Both the position numbers and the translations under genes were made by a program. Under the pieces are notes generated by a model. It had not been told where the DNA came from and ran no database searches. It was given only the letters and a program-made list of their open reading frames with translations. Positions 33,519-44,672 of a stretch of DNA of 64,000 bases are shown in pieces (positions within the stretch are counted from its first letter, which is position 1; every line of letters begins with the position of its first letter). Source of the DNA: Marinobacter pelagius (GTDB taxonomy: Bacteria; Pseudomonadota; Gammaproteobacteria; Pseudomonadales; Oleiphilaceae); the NCBI RefSeq assembly GCF_900114925.1, contig NZ_FOUR01000001.1, positions 310,001-374,000 on the forward strand. The letters run 5' to 3'.

Positions 33519-34844
33519 TTGCAAACACTTTACTGGTTTACGCGGGACCTGCGCCTGCACGACAACGCCGCCCTACTGGCCGCCGCCCGCTCGGACATGC
33601 TGCTGTGTGTCTACGTGGTGGATCCGCGCTGGTTTGCCACTGGCGGGCTTCAGAGCAAGGCCATGGGCAGTCACCGCTGGCGCTTCCTGTGGCAGAGCCT
33701 GATGGCCCTGGAACGAAGCCTCAGGCCCATGGGGCAGCGTCTGCACATTGCCTTCGGCCCGCCGGAACAGGTCATCCCCGAGCTGGTCCACGCCCATGGC
33801 ATTGGCCGGGTTGTGCGCTCGCGCCTGCCGGGCACCGAGGAAGCGGCCCAGTGGCAGGCACTCAAGGCGGCGCTGCCTGGTACCGTGTTCCAGCAATTCG
33901 AGACCCTGTCCCTGTTCACTGAGGGGGCGTTGCCGATGCCCCTGGCAGAGCTGCCTGACACCTTCTCCCAATTCCGTAAACAGGTTGAAAAAACCGGGCA
34001 CCGGTACAGCGAGCAGATGCGCATCCGCACCCTGACTGCATTACCGCCGGCCCCCGGTTTTCCCGAGGACAACCGGGGTGAATGCCCGCCCATCCCGGAA
34101 CCGGTGCACCCGCTGCAGTTCACCGGAGGCGAGGACGCCGGCCTGAACCGGCTCCGGGAGTTCCTGTTCATCAATCACGGCATTGCCCGTTACAAGGAGA
34201 CCCGCAATGCCCTGGATAGCTGGGACGCCTCCTCCAAGCTGTCGCCCTGGCTGGCCAATGGCTGCCTGTCGGTACGGGAAGTGGCTGAGAGCATTGCCGA
34301 ATACGAGCGTCGTGAAACCAGCAACGAGTCCACGTACTGGCTCTGGTTCGAGCTGTTATGGCGGGAATATTTCTTCTGGTATGCCCTGAAGCACGGCGCC
34401 AACCTGTTTCGCCGGGATGGCGTGCAACGCAAGCGGCGGCCTGCAACCTTCTATGGCCACCGCTTCAAGGCCTGGTGCGAGGGCAACACCGAGTACCCGA
34501 TCGTCAATGCCGCCATGAACCAGCTGCGGGAGACCGGCTACATCAGCAACCGGGCCAGGCAACTGGTGGCCAGCTGCTTCGTGAATGAACTGGGACTGGA
34601 CTGGCGCTACGGTGCGGCATGGTTCCAGGAGCAACTTATCGACTATGATGTAGGCAGTAACTACGGCAACTGGCAGTATCTGGCCGGTGTCGGCGCCGAC
34701 CCCCGGGGCTTGCGCCAGTTCAACCTGGAAAAACAGGCGAACCAGTACGATCCCTGCGGCACCTTCATCGATCGCTGGGGTGGCCATGCCGAACAACCCG
34801 TGGGACTCCATACCGTTGACGCAGCTGACTGGCCCCTGTCATGA
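33519..34844 (+). CDS. DASH-type cryptochrome/photolyase
   Basis: 441 aa from TTG 33519, which has GGGGGA eight bases upstream and gives the normal N-terminus (M)QTLYWFTRDLRLHDNAAL; the alternative GTG 33492 lacks support. The N-terminal alpha/beta domain binds the antenna pigment and the C-terminal helical domain binds FAD. DYDVGSNYGNWQYLAGVGADPRG and FNLEKQANQYDP are marks of the DASH group. Known DASH proteins repair cyclobutane dimers, mainly in single-stranded DNA, using blue light. It is followed by a four-base overlap with the next gene. Confidence 0.9.
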   Translation: MQTLYWFTRDLRLHDNAALLAAARSDMLLCVYVVDPRWFATGGLQSKAMGSHRWRFLWQSLMALERSLRPMGQRLHIAFGPPEQVIPELVHAHGIGRVVRSRLPGTEEAAQWQALKAALPGTVFQQFETLSLFTEGALPMPLAELPDTFSQFRKQVEKTGHRYSEQMRIRTLTALPPAPGFPEDNRGECPPIPEPVHPLQFTGGEDAGLNRLREFLFINHGIARYKETRNALDSWDASSKLSPWLANGCLSVREVAESIAEYERRETSNESTYWLWFELLWREYFFWYALKHGANLFRRDGVQRKRRPATFYGHRFKAWCEGNTEYPIVNAAMNQLRETGYISNRARQLVASCFVNELGLDWRYGAAWFQEQLIDYDVGSNYGNWQYLAGVGADPRGLRQFNLEKQANQYDPCGTFIDRWGGHAEQPVGLHTVDAADWPLS

Positions 34845-35331
34845 CGAACCCTGAACCGAATGCTTCCGCCGCCACGACCCTGGCCCGCATCCTGGATACC
34901 GCGCAGCCGGGCAGTGTTCTTTGCTGCGGCACGACCGCCCTGGACGTCGCCAGATTCTGGTGCGACCAGAAACCGGATACCAACCTGCAAATCCTGGACA
35001 CATCCGACCCAAACGCCGACCTGCCGCCGGGTAGCGTGAAGGATCTGGCCCTGGTAACCGATACCCTGGAGCACCTGCCCTTCGACGAAGGGGCGCTTCT
35101 GCTCGGCCAGTTGCGCAACTACGGCACCCACCAGATTGCCGTGCTGGTCGGAGAGACACCCGACTGGGCCTTTACCGACTTCATCGGCCTCGGCTTCCGG
35201 CGTCACGCCGAGATCGACGCGGATCAGGGCCCGCTCACGCTCTACACCTACAACCTGGACAGCTACAACCACAAACGGGCCTGGAACAATCCCGACAACT
35301 GGGCCAATCCGGAAATGTGGGGGAAGTCGTG

Positions 35332-35338
<7 letters not shown>
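34841..35338 (+). CDS. DUF6231-like small protein
   Basis: 165 aa, no signal peptide or membrane helix. The sequence begins with a Rossmann-like turn (GSVLCCGTTALDVARFW) and has LVTDTLEHLPFDEGALLLGQLRNYG, resembling the core of a degenerate methyltransferase fold, then an aromatic and Asn-rich tail (NPDNWANPEMWGKSWW). I believe it matches the gammaproteobacterial DUF6231 family but could not confirm. Start overlaps the photolyase stop by four bases. Function unknown. Confidence 0.75.
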
Positions 35339-36975
<1,637 letters not shown>

Positions 36976-37007
36976 TTTCCGGACACTCACCCGGTCAAAG
37001 GACAGGT

Positions 37008-37433
37008 ATGGCATTGTTCAGCGAAAAGAAGGCCCGCCAACAGTTGGATGCCGAGGCATCGAAAGTCCACCGCCAGGATCTGGAAACCCTGCTGGACCGG
37101 CAACGGGCCATCGAGGACAAGGTCAAGGGCAGTGGCAAGCTCCAGCGCTTTGGCACGGACATCAAACTGATGTTCTCGATGATCCGGGATTACTGGTACG
37201 GCAACTATCGCTCGGTACCCTGGAAAACCATCGCCGCGGTCGCCGGGGCCCTGCTCTACGTGCTTAACCCGCTGGACTTCATTCCCGACTTCATTCTCGC
37301 GGTCGGCTTCCTGGATGATGCCGGCGTGGTCGCCCTGTGCCTGAAGCTGGTGGAGTCCGATCTGCACCGCTATGCCGCCTGGAAGGAACAGCAGAAAACA
37401 GATCAGGGATCACGATCCGACAAAGCCGGATAG
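37008..37433 (+). CDS. DUF1232 (YkvA-like) small membrane protein
   Basis: 141 aa. A charged N-terminal half (residues 1-60) is followed by PWKTIAAVAGALLYVLNPLDFIPDFILAVGFLDDAGVVALCL, the DUF1232 signature with the conserved Asp pair and two short hydrophobic segments. The function of the family is unknown. It lies 32 bases after the oxidoreductase gene, with GGACAGGT near the start, and converges on the CrtC/AttH-like gene (19 bases between). Confidence 0.88.
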   Translation: MALFSEKKARQQLDAEASKVHRQDLETLLDRQRAIEDKVKGSGKLQRFGTDIKLMFSMIRDYWYGNYRSVPWKTIAAVAGALLYVLNPLDFIPDFILAVGFLDDAGVVALCLKLVESDLHRYAAWKEQQKTDQGSRSDKAG

Positions 37434-37452
37434 GGTCAGCCTGCCTCAGCGT

Positions 37453-38523
37453 TTATCGGTATCCCGTGAGTTCCATGTAGCCCTCTCCGGTATGACTGCC
37501 GGAGATATCGACCGGGCTCTCCCAGTAGGGGTAGAGGCCCTGATTCGTGTAGTCTCCCGGAGGCGCGGACAGCTCCAGGTGCACACCCTGTTCCGGCAGT
37601 TCAATCCGCCAGCGTACCGGCACGCCCTCGCGTTGCTCGATCGCCGACAGGGCCAGCTGCCCGGAATCCAGGGGCTGTACCTGGCCGCTTGCCGGAATCC
37701 AGGTCCCCGAGACGAATGGATTCCCTTCCTCCCGCAACCGGAAAGCCATAAGCTTGTCCCCCGAATCCAGGTGCAGGGCAAACCAGTCCCAGCCCTGCTG
37801 GCCGGTCTTGAGAAACTGGCTGCTCCACTCCCGGTCAAACCAGCCCCGGCCCTTCACGGCCAGCGACTGGTCCTCAAAGGTGACTGTGCCGCTGATGGCG
37901 ATGTCCACGTAACTGAAATACATCGAGCCCTGACCGCTATCGGATTTGGCGCTGAAACCGTCGATGCCGTGGGCCACCGGCTGGTCGTTAATGGTCAGAG
38001 TCAGGTCATAACCGAAGCTTTCATCCTTCACCTGAAGCCGCCATTGATCCTCAGAGACAGATTCCAGCTGCCACTGATCCAGCCACACGGAAAAGGGCCG
38101 GGCCTCGGCCCCTGCGTTACCCACATCACCCCGGGCCAGACGCTCGGCAAACACGTGTTTCCCATTCCAGCTCACGGCGGCGTGGGCCATCCAGGCCGCT
38201 TCCAGGGGCCAGGTTTCAGGCTCAGGTATTGATCCAGCCTCCCTCGGCACCAGTGCCTGCCGGAACTGGGTCCATTGCAGCCCCAGCGGCTCGCCGGATT
38301 TGGTTCTCAGGTTTGCGGTCAGATACCACCACTCGATGCGATGGCGCGGATGGGGGCCCAGATCCTCCGGGAACGTCAGGCCGGTGTCCGGTCCGGGCTG
38401 CAGATAGGACAGCTGTCCGCCCTCATTCACACCCTCAGCCAGTCCGGCAAAACCGGCCTGTTCCGGTTCCTGCGAGCAACCGGCCAGCACCATCCACAGC
38501 AGGACCAGCATCGTCCGCCTCAT
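37453..38523 (-). CDS. CrtC/AttH-like (lipocalin-like) lipoprotein
   Basis: 356 aa with a lipoprotein signal (MRRTMLVLLWMVLAGCSQ; lipobox LAGC, lipidated Cys16). The body has HRIEWWYLTANL near residue 63 and WFDREWSSQFL near 235, signatures of the carotenoid 1,2-hydratase/AttH/Svf1 lipocalin-like fold. It overlaps the FtsX-type permease gene by four bases. The same trio (ATPase, permease, AttH-like protein) is known from attEFGH-type loci, so it is probably the secreted partner of this ABC exporter and not a carotenoid enzyme. Confidence 0.85.
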   Translation of the reverse strand: MRRTMLVLLWMVLAGCSQEPEQAGFAGLAEGVNEGGQLSYLQPGPDTGLTFPEDLGPHPRHRIEWWYLTANLRTKSGEPLGLQWTQFRQALVPREAGSIPEPETWPLEAAWMAHAAVSWNGKHVFAERLARGDVGNAGAEARPFSVWLDQWQLESVSEDQWRLQVKDESFGYDLTLTINDQPVAHGIDGFSAKSDSGQGSMYFSYVDIAISGTVTFEDQSLAVKGRGWFDREWSSQFLKTGQQGWDWFALHLDSGDKLMAFRLREEGNPFVSGTWIPASGQVQPLDSGQLALSAIEQREGVPVRWRIELPEQGVHLELSAPPGDYTNQGLYPYWESPVDISGSHTGEGYMELTGYR

Positions 38524-40799
38524 CGCTCACCTCCTGTCAGGCTGCTGGCCGATACCGGCAAGGCCGCCCCGGCCCGCAACTGACGTCCCATGAGCAGGGC
38601 GATGCCCAGGCCGATCAGCAGGCTGAGCCCGATCAGCTCCACCCAGAACCCCGGGTAGACCGCCATCGGCAGCGACCAGCCGAAGGCCAGGGGATTGATC
38701 CGATGCACCAGGACCCAGGTGAGCCAGATGCCCAGCGGCAGTGCCAGCAACGCCACGCTGCCGGTCAGCCCGACGGACAGGCGGGTCAGCTGCGCCGCCA
38801 CCTCGCGACGGGACAGCCCCCAGGTAGCCAGCAGCCGGAAATACCAGTTGCGGCCGGTGAAGAACACCCAGCCCATGACCAGCAACGCCAGGGCGGCCAG
38901 GGTCAGGGTAAGGACCGTCATGGCGCGGGTCAGCAGGAAGGTCTGATCGAACACGCCGGTGGCCAGAGCACGGATTTCCTCGTTGTCGCGGACGGTCATG
39001 CCGGAAACCTGCCAGACCGCTTCGAGACCGCGGATCAGTTCGGCCCGGGTCAGGGTTCCGGGGGTGATAGAGAAACTCTCGAAGTCCGGCCGGAACTGCT
39101 CCGGAAGCAAGGCGCCACTGATCAGTATCTCGCCGGCAGGCCGGCCATAATCGGCGTAGACCCCAGAAATCGGCAAGTTCAGCTGTTGGCCGGCCACCTC
39201 AAGTGCGATGCGGTCGCCGACACCGAGTTCCAGCCGTCGCGCCAGCTGCTCATTCACCAGCACACCTTCCCCGCGTGTCAGGGTCGCCCAGGGATCATCC
39301 TCAGCATCAAGCAAATCCCAGCTGGTGACCAGGGAGGAAACCGGTGACAGTGCAAACAGGTCCACCGGCGTTGGGGCGCTGCCAGAGACCGATACGCTGC
39401 CACGGCCACGGATCACCCGGTGCCAGACACCACTCGTTTGCAGCTCGGGCTGCGACGTCAGCCACCGGGCGGCGGCCTCCCCCGACCGCCCTTCGGGCAC
39501 CGCAACATACAGCTCTGCCTCCAGGCGCTGCCCGAGCCAGCGATCAAATGTGTCTTCAAAGGTGGTGACCAGGGCCTGGATCGCCAGCACCATGGCGAGG
39601 GTGAACTGCAGAGCGACAACCGGCAACGCCAGCTGCCGGGCCATGACCGCCAGCTCCCGGTAACGCCACCGGCTCAGCGGGTCAGCGCTGGCATCGGCGG
39701 CGCGGTCAGCCAGCCGGTTGATCAGGGCCGGGGTGAGCAGGCCGGCACCGGCAAAGACGATAGCGACCGCCACGAAAACCCAAACCAGGGACGGGCTCAG
39801 CAGCGCCAACACCAGACCGGTGACCAGAAACCCGCCGGCCAGCTTGCCCTTGCCCCGGCTGCCGGCAAGACGATGGGCGCCAGGCACCAGGAAATCGGCC
39901 AGACAGGCCACCAGCACCACGGCCATCATGGTAAACGCCGGCGCCAGCCACTGGCCGGGGGCCGCGTACAGGGGTGCGTCGAACAGACCCTCAAGGGAAC
40001 GCCCGAAGCCCTGTCCTAGCAGGCCCGCCAGCCAGCTGCCAAGCCAAAGGCCCGGAAGAATACAAAGCGCGGACAGGACCAGAAGTTCCACCACCAGCCA
40101 GCGATCAATCTGTGCCGGAGGTACCCCGAAACGGTGTAACAGGGCGAAGCTGTCCCGGCGCTGGACGATGCCCAGGCGATAGACCGAGCGCAGCAGCAGG
40201 GCAGTGATCAGGAGCACCAGGATTCCCAGGGCATCCAGGTTAAGCAGGAAACTCTCACCCAGCTCTCCGGTATCCGGGCCCCTGCTGAAGTCTGCAAGCC
40301 GGTACCCGGCAGGCACGGCGTCGGCTGTCACCTCCCCTGCGGCAATCAACGCCAGGGAAGGCGGGGGCTCGGCAGCTGGTAACTCGCGGGCCATGCGTGC
40401 GGCTTCACTGATGTCGACAAAGGGTTCTCCCTCAAGCCGGATCTGTGAATTACCAAAGGCACCGCCCGCCCCCCCGAAACAGGCCGCTGCAAGGGGATCA
40501 ACGCCAATGACCAGCCCCACATCGCCCTGCCGGGGCACTTCCAGCCAGGGCATGACGCAGAGACCCGCCCGGCGAAGAGTCACGAAATCACTGACGGTCA
40601 GCGCGGCACCGTCCACCCGCACCACCTGCTCCCGCCCGGCAATCACCTGTTCACTCTGGGACAGGCTGGTGCGCGCCTGCTCGGTGAGCTGTCGCACTCC
40701 GGACCAGAGTGTGGTCGCCACCAGGATCATCAGGGCCAGTGCCGCCAGTTGCAGGGGGTGGCGGCGGTAATGGCTGAACACGGCGGCAAAGAGGGTCAT
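38520..40799 (-). CDS. FtsX/MacB-like ABC transporter permease
   Basis: About 759 aa from ATG 40799 (MTLFAAVFSHYRRHPLQLAALALMILVAT). Two FtsX-type membrane cores are separated by a large periplasmic region, with helix blocks near residues 230-420 and at the C-terminus (SVALLALPLGIWLTWVLVHR, LIGLSLLIGLGIALLMG). Coupled at both ends: its start overlaps the ATPase stop and its stop overlaps the CrtC/AttH-like start. This architecture suits lipoprotein or lipid extrusion across the inner membrane rather than solute uptake. Confidence 0.88.
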   Translation of the reverse strand: MTLFAAVFSHYRRHPLQLAALALMILVATTLWSGVRQLTEQARTSLSQSEQVIAGREQVVRVDGAALTVSDFVTLRRAGLCVMPWLEVPRQGDVGLVIGVDPLAAACFGGAGGAFGNSQIRLEGEPFVDISEAARMARELPAAEPPPSLALIAAGEVTADAVPAGYRLADFSRGPDTGELGESFLLNLDALGILVLLITALLLRSVYRLGIVQRRDSFALLHRFGVPPAQIDRWLVVELLVLSALCILPGLWLGSWLAGLLGQGFGRSLEGLFDAPLYAAPGQWLAPAFTMMAVVLVACLADFLVPGAHRLAGSRGKGKLAGGFLVTGLVLALLSPSLVWVFVAVAIVFAGAGLLTPALINRLADRAADASADPLSRWRYRELAVMARQLALPVVALQFTLAMVLAIQALVTTFEDTFDRWLGQRLEAELYVAVPEGRSGEAAARWLTSQPELQTSGVWHRVIRGRGSVSVSGSAPTPVDLFALSPVSSLVTSWDLLDAEDDPWATLTRGEGVLVNEQLARRLELGVGDRIALEVAGQQLNLPISGVYADYGRPAGEILISGALLPEQFRPDFESFSITPGTLTRAELIRGLEAVWQVSGMTVRDNEEIRALATGVFDQTFLLTRAMTVLTLTLAALALLVMGWVFFTGRNWYFRLLATWGLSRREVAAQLTRLSVGLTGSVALLALPLGIWLTWVLVHRINPLAFGWSLPMAVYPGFWVELIGLSLLIGLGIALLMGRQLRAGAALPVSASSLTGGER

Positions 40800-41491
40800 G
40801 GTGCTGGACCGGCCTGGTTCCCGTGCGCCAGGTCGAGGGTAACCTGGCACTGTTCGGCCAGCTCCGGATCGTGGGTGGCCAGAACAAGTGCGACACCGGT
40901 TTCCGCCTGCAACCGGAACAGCTCTGCCGTGACTTCTTCAGCGGTGCGGCGGTCCAGGCTACCGGTGGGCTCATCCGCAAGGATCAGATCCGGGTTCATG
41001 GCAAAGACCATGGCCAGGGCCGCCCGCTGGCGCTGGCCACCGGACACCTGATCCGGATACCGCTCGGCCAGCTCGCCGATACCGAGGCGCTCGAGCCAGG
41101 TCTGGCACTGCTCCAGGGGTTGTTCCGCCAGTCGGGCCCGGAGCCGGACGTTGTCCAGCAGCGACAATGCCGGCATCAGGTTGGCTTCCTGGAACATGAC
41201 TCCGATCTGGCGCCGCCGAAGCCGGGCCCAACGCTTTTCCTGCTGTCCTGCCGCTCCCGCCTCCCGGTAATCAAAGCGTTCGCCCAGCAGGGTAATCACA
41301 CCGTTGTCGGGCCGCTCCAGGCCACAGAACAGGTTCAGCAGAGTACTCTTCCCGGAGCCCGAGCGGCCCATCAGAGCCAGGGATTGCCCCGCGGCCAGGG
41401 AAACAGACAGCCCGGAAAACACCGCGATCCGTTCGGCACCGCTGGCAAAGGTCTTGCTCAGATCCCTGGCTTCCAGTACCGGCTGGTTCAT
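40796..41491 (-). CDS. ABC transporter ATPase (LolD/MacB-like)
   Basis: 231 aa from ATG 41491 (MNQPVLEARDLSKTFASG); a longer frame extends into the RND gene and was rejected. Walker A GRSGSGKST, signature VSGGQRQRAALA, and Walker B LILADEPTGSLD are all intact. It energises the FtsX-type permease that follows with a four-base overlap. It lies 16 bases after the RND transporter gene, so all five genes 45907 to 37453 may form one transcript. Confidence 0.93.
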   Translation of the reverse strand: MNQPVLEARDLSKTFASGAERIAVFSGLSVSLAAGQSLALMGRSGSGKSTLLNLFCGLERPDNGVITLLGERFDYREAGAAGQQEKRWARLRRRQIGVMFQEANLMPALSLLDNVRLRARLAEQPLEQCQTWLERLGIGELAERYPDQVSGGQRQRAALAMVFAMNPDLILADEPTGSLDRRTAEEVTAELFRLQAETGVALVLATHDPELAEQCQVTLDLAHGNQAGPAP

Positions 41492-41507
41492 ACTCACTCC
41501 TGCGCAG

Positions 41508-44500
41508 TCATGACTGGGCCCCGAGGGGTTCGGCATGGTCACCGTGGCGCTGGGCCCGCCACTCGCGGAACTGCTCCAGCCAGGACAGCAGTGCCGGAAT
41601 AACGAACAGGACCAGCAGGGTCGAGAGACCCAGACCGAAGGCAATGGAGGTGGCCATGGGAATCAGGAACTGGGCCTGAAGTGAGGTTTCGAACAGCAGC
41701 GGCAGCAACCCGCCGATGGTGGTCAGGGAAGTCAGCAACACCGCCCGAACCCGTTGTACCGCCGCCTCGTTCAGGGCCTCCTGGATCTCCAGCCCCTTCT
41801 GCCTCTGCTGGTTGTAGAAGGAAACAAGGATGATGGCGTTGTTGACCACGATCCCGGACAGGCCAAACAGCCCGAACAGGGACAGGATGGTCAGCTGCAG
41901 CCCCATGATCCAGTGGCCCAGCAGTGCCCCGACCAGGGCAAAGGGAATGATGGCCATCACGATCAACGGCAGGCTCCAGGAGGCAAACACCCAGGCCAGC
42001 ACCACGTACATCAGGGCCAGGCCAATCATCAGGCCGGTTTTCATGTCCGCCATGGTTTCCCGCTGATCCGCAGCCCGGCCCTCGAAGCTGTATCGGACAC
42101 CATAGCGATTGGCGATATCCGGCAGGGCTTCGGCCTGCAGGCTGTCCAGGATCTGATCGGTGGTGGCCACCCGGGTGTTCAGGGCGGAGGTGACTTCCAC
42201 CGCCAGTTTGCCCTCGGCATGGCGCAATGCCTGGAAGCCCTGGCGATGATCCAGGTTCATCACCTGGGACAGCGGCACGAAACGGCCATCGGGAATCCGG
42301 ATGGTCATACGGGCCAGGGTCGACAGCCGTTCCCGCTGGTTCCGTGGTAACTGGACGCGCACTTCCACCTCATCCCGTCCGTCCTGGTAGATCTGGGCGA
42401 TGCGACCGTCAAAGGCCGCCCGCAGCTGCCGGCCCAGGTCGGCGGTGGTCAGGCCCAGGGCCTCGCCGTAGGGGCTGACCTGGTAGATCAGCTGCTCCCG
42501 GCCCCAGGGCATGTCGTCTTCCACATCGAGCACGCCAGGCAATGTGGCCAGTGCCTGGGCCAGTTCGTCGGCGGCCCGCTTGAGGCCCTCGGCATCGTTG
42601 CCGGTCAGCCGGATGTTCACATCCCGGCCGGGGGGACCGGCCTGGCGCTCGGAAATGGTCAGGTTATCGATGCCCGCGGGCAGCGACAACCGGCTGCGCC
42701 AGGCCTCGATGAACGCCGGATTGCGAACCGAGCGCTGATCCGACGGCACCAATTCCACCAGCATGGAACCCAGTTCGTCACCATTTCGGGAGGTACCCTC
42801 GGCACCCTGGGTTGCCCCCCGGGTCGTCACTGCATGCAGGATCAGATCACCGCCAAAGGCCTCTTCGGTCTCGTTCAGCGCCCGCTGCATCTGCTCCAGG
42901 AAGCGGTCGACGGTATTCTCGTCGGTACCGGCGACGAAACTGGCATTGGCATAAAACACCGAGGGCTCCGGGGTCGGGAAGAAGTTGAACCCGAGCCGAC
43001 CACCGGCCAGCAGGCCCACGGTGACAATGGCCAGGGCCAGGGCGCTGGCGACGGTCACGGCCCGGTACTTGAGGCTGAGACGGGAAAACCGCCGGAAGCG
43101 GCCCTCTCGAAACGCATCGAAACGTTGTTCGAATCCCTTGCGCAGACGCGCCACCGGATTCGGCTTGCGGGTATCCGCTTCTGCAGAGTTGGTTTTTGTT
43201 CGGCGCGGAACGAAGGCATGGCGCAGGTGCGCCGGCAAGACGATGAAACATTCCACCAGCGAGGCCACCAGCACGCAAATCATCACCATCGGAATATCGC
43301 CCAGGATATTGCCGATCACACCGCCCACCACCAGCAGCGGCATGAAGGCGGCCACCGTGGTCAGCGACGAGGCGAGAACCGGCCACACCATGCGCTTGGC
43401 CGCGCCTTCGGAGGCGTAGATCGACGGCTCACCCATGCGGGCATGGGCATCGGCGTCCTCCCCCACCACGATGGCATCGTCGACAATCACCCCCAGCGCC
43501 ATGATCAGCGCGAACAGGGAGATCATGTTGATGGAGCCACCTGCCAGCCAGAGCACCGCCAGCGCCGCCAGGAATGCCGTGGGAATGCCCACCGCCACCC
43601 AGAAGGCCACCCGACCCGGCAGGAACAGGTACAGCAGGCAGATCACCAGCACCAGGCCACCAAGACCGTTGTTCACCAGCAGCGAGATACGGTCGTCCAG
43701 CAGCTGCCAGGTTTCATCGTAGACCTCGATCTTTACCGAGGGCGGCAGCACCGGTCGGGTATCCGCCAGCCAGCCTTCCAGCACGTTTGCCGCCGCCAGG
43801 GAGTTGCCGTTTTCCGCCCGCTGGAGCTGGAGCTCTACCGCCGGCATCCCCTCGTTCTCGAGTGTTGTCTGGTTATCCCTGGATTCCTGGCGAATGATGG
43901 CGATGTCACCCAGCCTCAGCTGGATCCGGTCGCCGCTGAGTACCGGTATCGTCTCGAAAGCCTGGGGACTGCGCCGCTGCTCCACGGAACGCAGTTCCCG
44001 GGTGGCGTCCTGCTGCGCCAGCAAACCGGCAGGCAGGTCCCGGGAGATGGCAGCGACCCGGTCGGCAATCTGGTCCAGGGACAGGTTCAGGGATTCCAGG
44101 CGCTCTACCGGCACATCGATGCTGATCTGCTGCTCCGGAAGCCCCCGGATATTGACCCGGTCAATGCCCCGCTCCAGCAACTCGTCCTCGTAGCGATAGA
44201 CCAGCTGGCGCAATTCACTGCGATCCATATCGCCATACACCAGCAGGCGTGCCACGGGTTCATAGCGTTCCACCCGGGTGACCTGGGGTTCCTCGGCATC
44301 GGCGGGGAAGTTATTGAACTCATCCACCTGCTGGCGCACGTCATCCAGCGCCTGGATTGGATTGGTGCCCTCGTGGAATTCCAGGGTGATCGACGACACG
44401 CTCTGCGCCGAGGTGGAGGTCATTTTTTTCAGGCCGTCCACGCTGCGCAGCCGTTGCTCCAGGGGATCGGTAATCCCCCGCTCCACGTCCTCCGCCGATG

Positions 44501-44672
44501 CCCCGCTCCAGACCACCCGAACACTGACCACGTCCAGGGCGAAGGTGGGAAAAAACTGGATATTCATGCGGGTCAATGCCAGCGCGCCGCCGAGCAGCAT
44601 CACCAGCATGACCAGGTTGCCCGCCACCCGGTGGTGGACAAAAAATCCGATCAGCCCCTTCCTGCGTTTCAT
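41508..44672 (-). CDS. RND efflux pump inner-membrane transporter (HAE1-like), first locus
   Basis: 1054 aa, the full AcrB-type length. Twelve helices, with the proton-relay aspartates in TM4 (ALGVIVDDAIVVGED) and a second block near the C-terminus (LFGLSGIVVNNAIILVSF). Periplasmic porter and docking domains lie between TM1-2 and TM7-8. Its ATG overlaps the adaptor stop by four bases. No outer-membrane TolC-like gene is present, so it must borrow one. Substrate unknown; no regulator gene adjoins the operon. Confidence 0.93.
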   Translation of the reverse strand: MKRRKGLIGFFVHHRVAGNLVMLVMLLGGALALTRMNIQFFPTFALDVVSVRVVWSGASAEDVERGITDPLEQRLRSVDGLKKMTSTSAQSVSSITLEFHEGTNPIQALDDVRQQVDEFNNFPADAEEPQVTRVERYEPVARLLVYGDMDRSELRQLVYRYEDELLERGIDRVNIRGLPEQQISIDVPVERLESLNLSLDQIADRVAAISRDLPAGLLAQQDATRELRSVEQRRSPQAFETIPVLSGDRIQLRLGDIAIIRQESRDNQTTLENEGMPAVELQLQRAENGNSLAAANVLEGWLADTRPVLPPSVKIEVYDETWQLLDDRISLLVNNGLGGLVLVICLLYLFLPGRVAFWVAVGIPTAFLAALAVLWLAGGSINMISLFALIMALGVIVDDAIVVGEDADAHARMGEPSIYASEGAAKRMVWPVLASSLTTVAAFMPLLVVGGVIGNILGDIPMVMICVLVASLVECFIVLPAHLRHAFVPRRTKTNSAEADTRKPNPVARLRKGFEQRFDAFREGRFRRFSRLSLKYRAVTVASALALAIVTVGLLAGGRLGFNFFPTPEPSVFYANASFVAGTDENTVDRFLEQMQRALNETEEAFGGDLILHAVTTRGATQGAEGTSRNGDELGSMLVELVPSDQRSVRNPAFIEAWRSRLSLPAGIDNLTISERQAGPPGRDVNIRLTGNDAEGLKRAADELAQALATLPGVLDVEDDMPWGREQLIYQVSPYGEALGLTTADLGRQLRAAFDGRIAQIYQDGRDEVEVRVQLPRNQRERLSTLARMTIRIPDGRFVPLSQVMNLDHRQGFQALRHAEGKLAVEVTSALNTRVATTDQILDSLQAEALPDIANRYGVRYSFEGRAADQRETMADMKTGLMIGLALMYVVLAWVFASWSLPLIVMAIIPFALVGALLGHWIMGLQLTILSLFGLFGLSGIVVNNAIILVSFYNQQRQKGLEIQEALNEAAVQRVRAVLLTSLTTIGGLLPLLFETSLQAQFLIPMATSIAFGLGLSTLLVLFVIPALLSWLEQFREWRAQRHGDHAEPLGAQS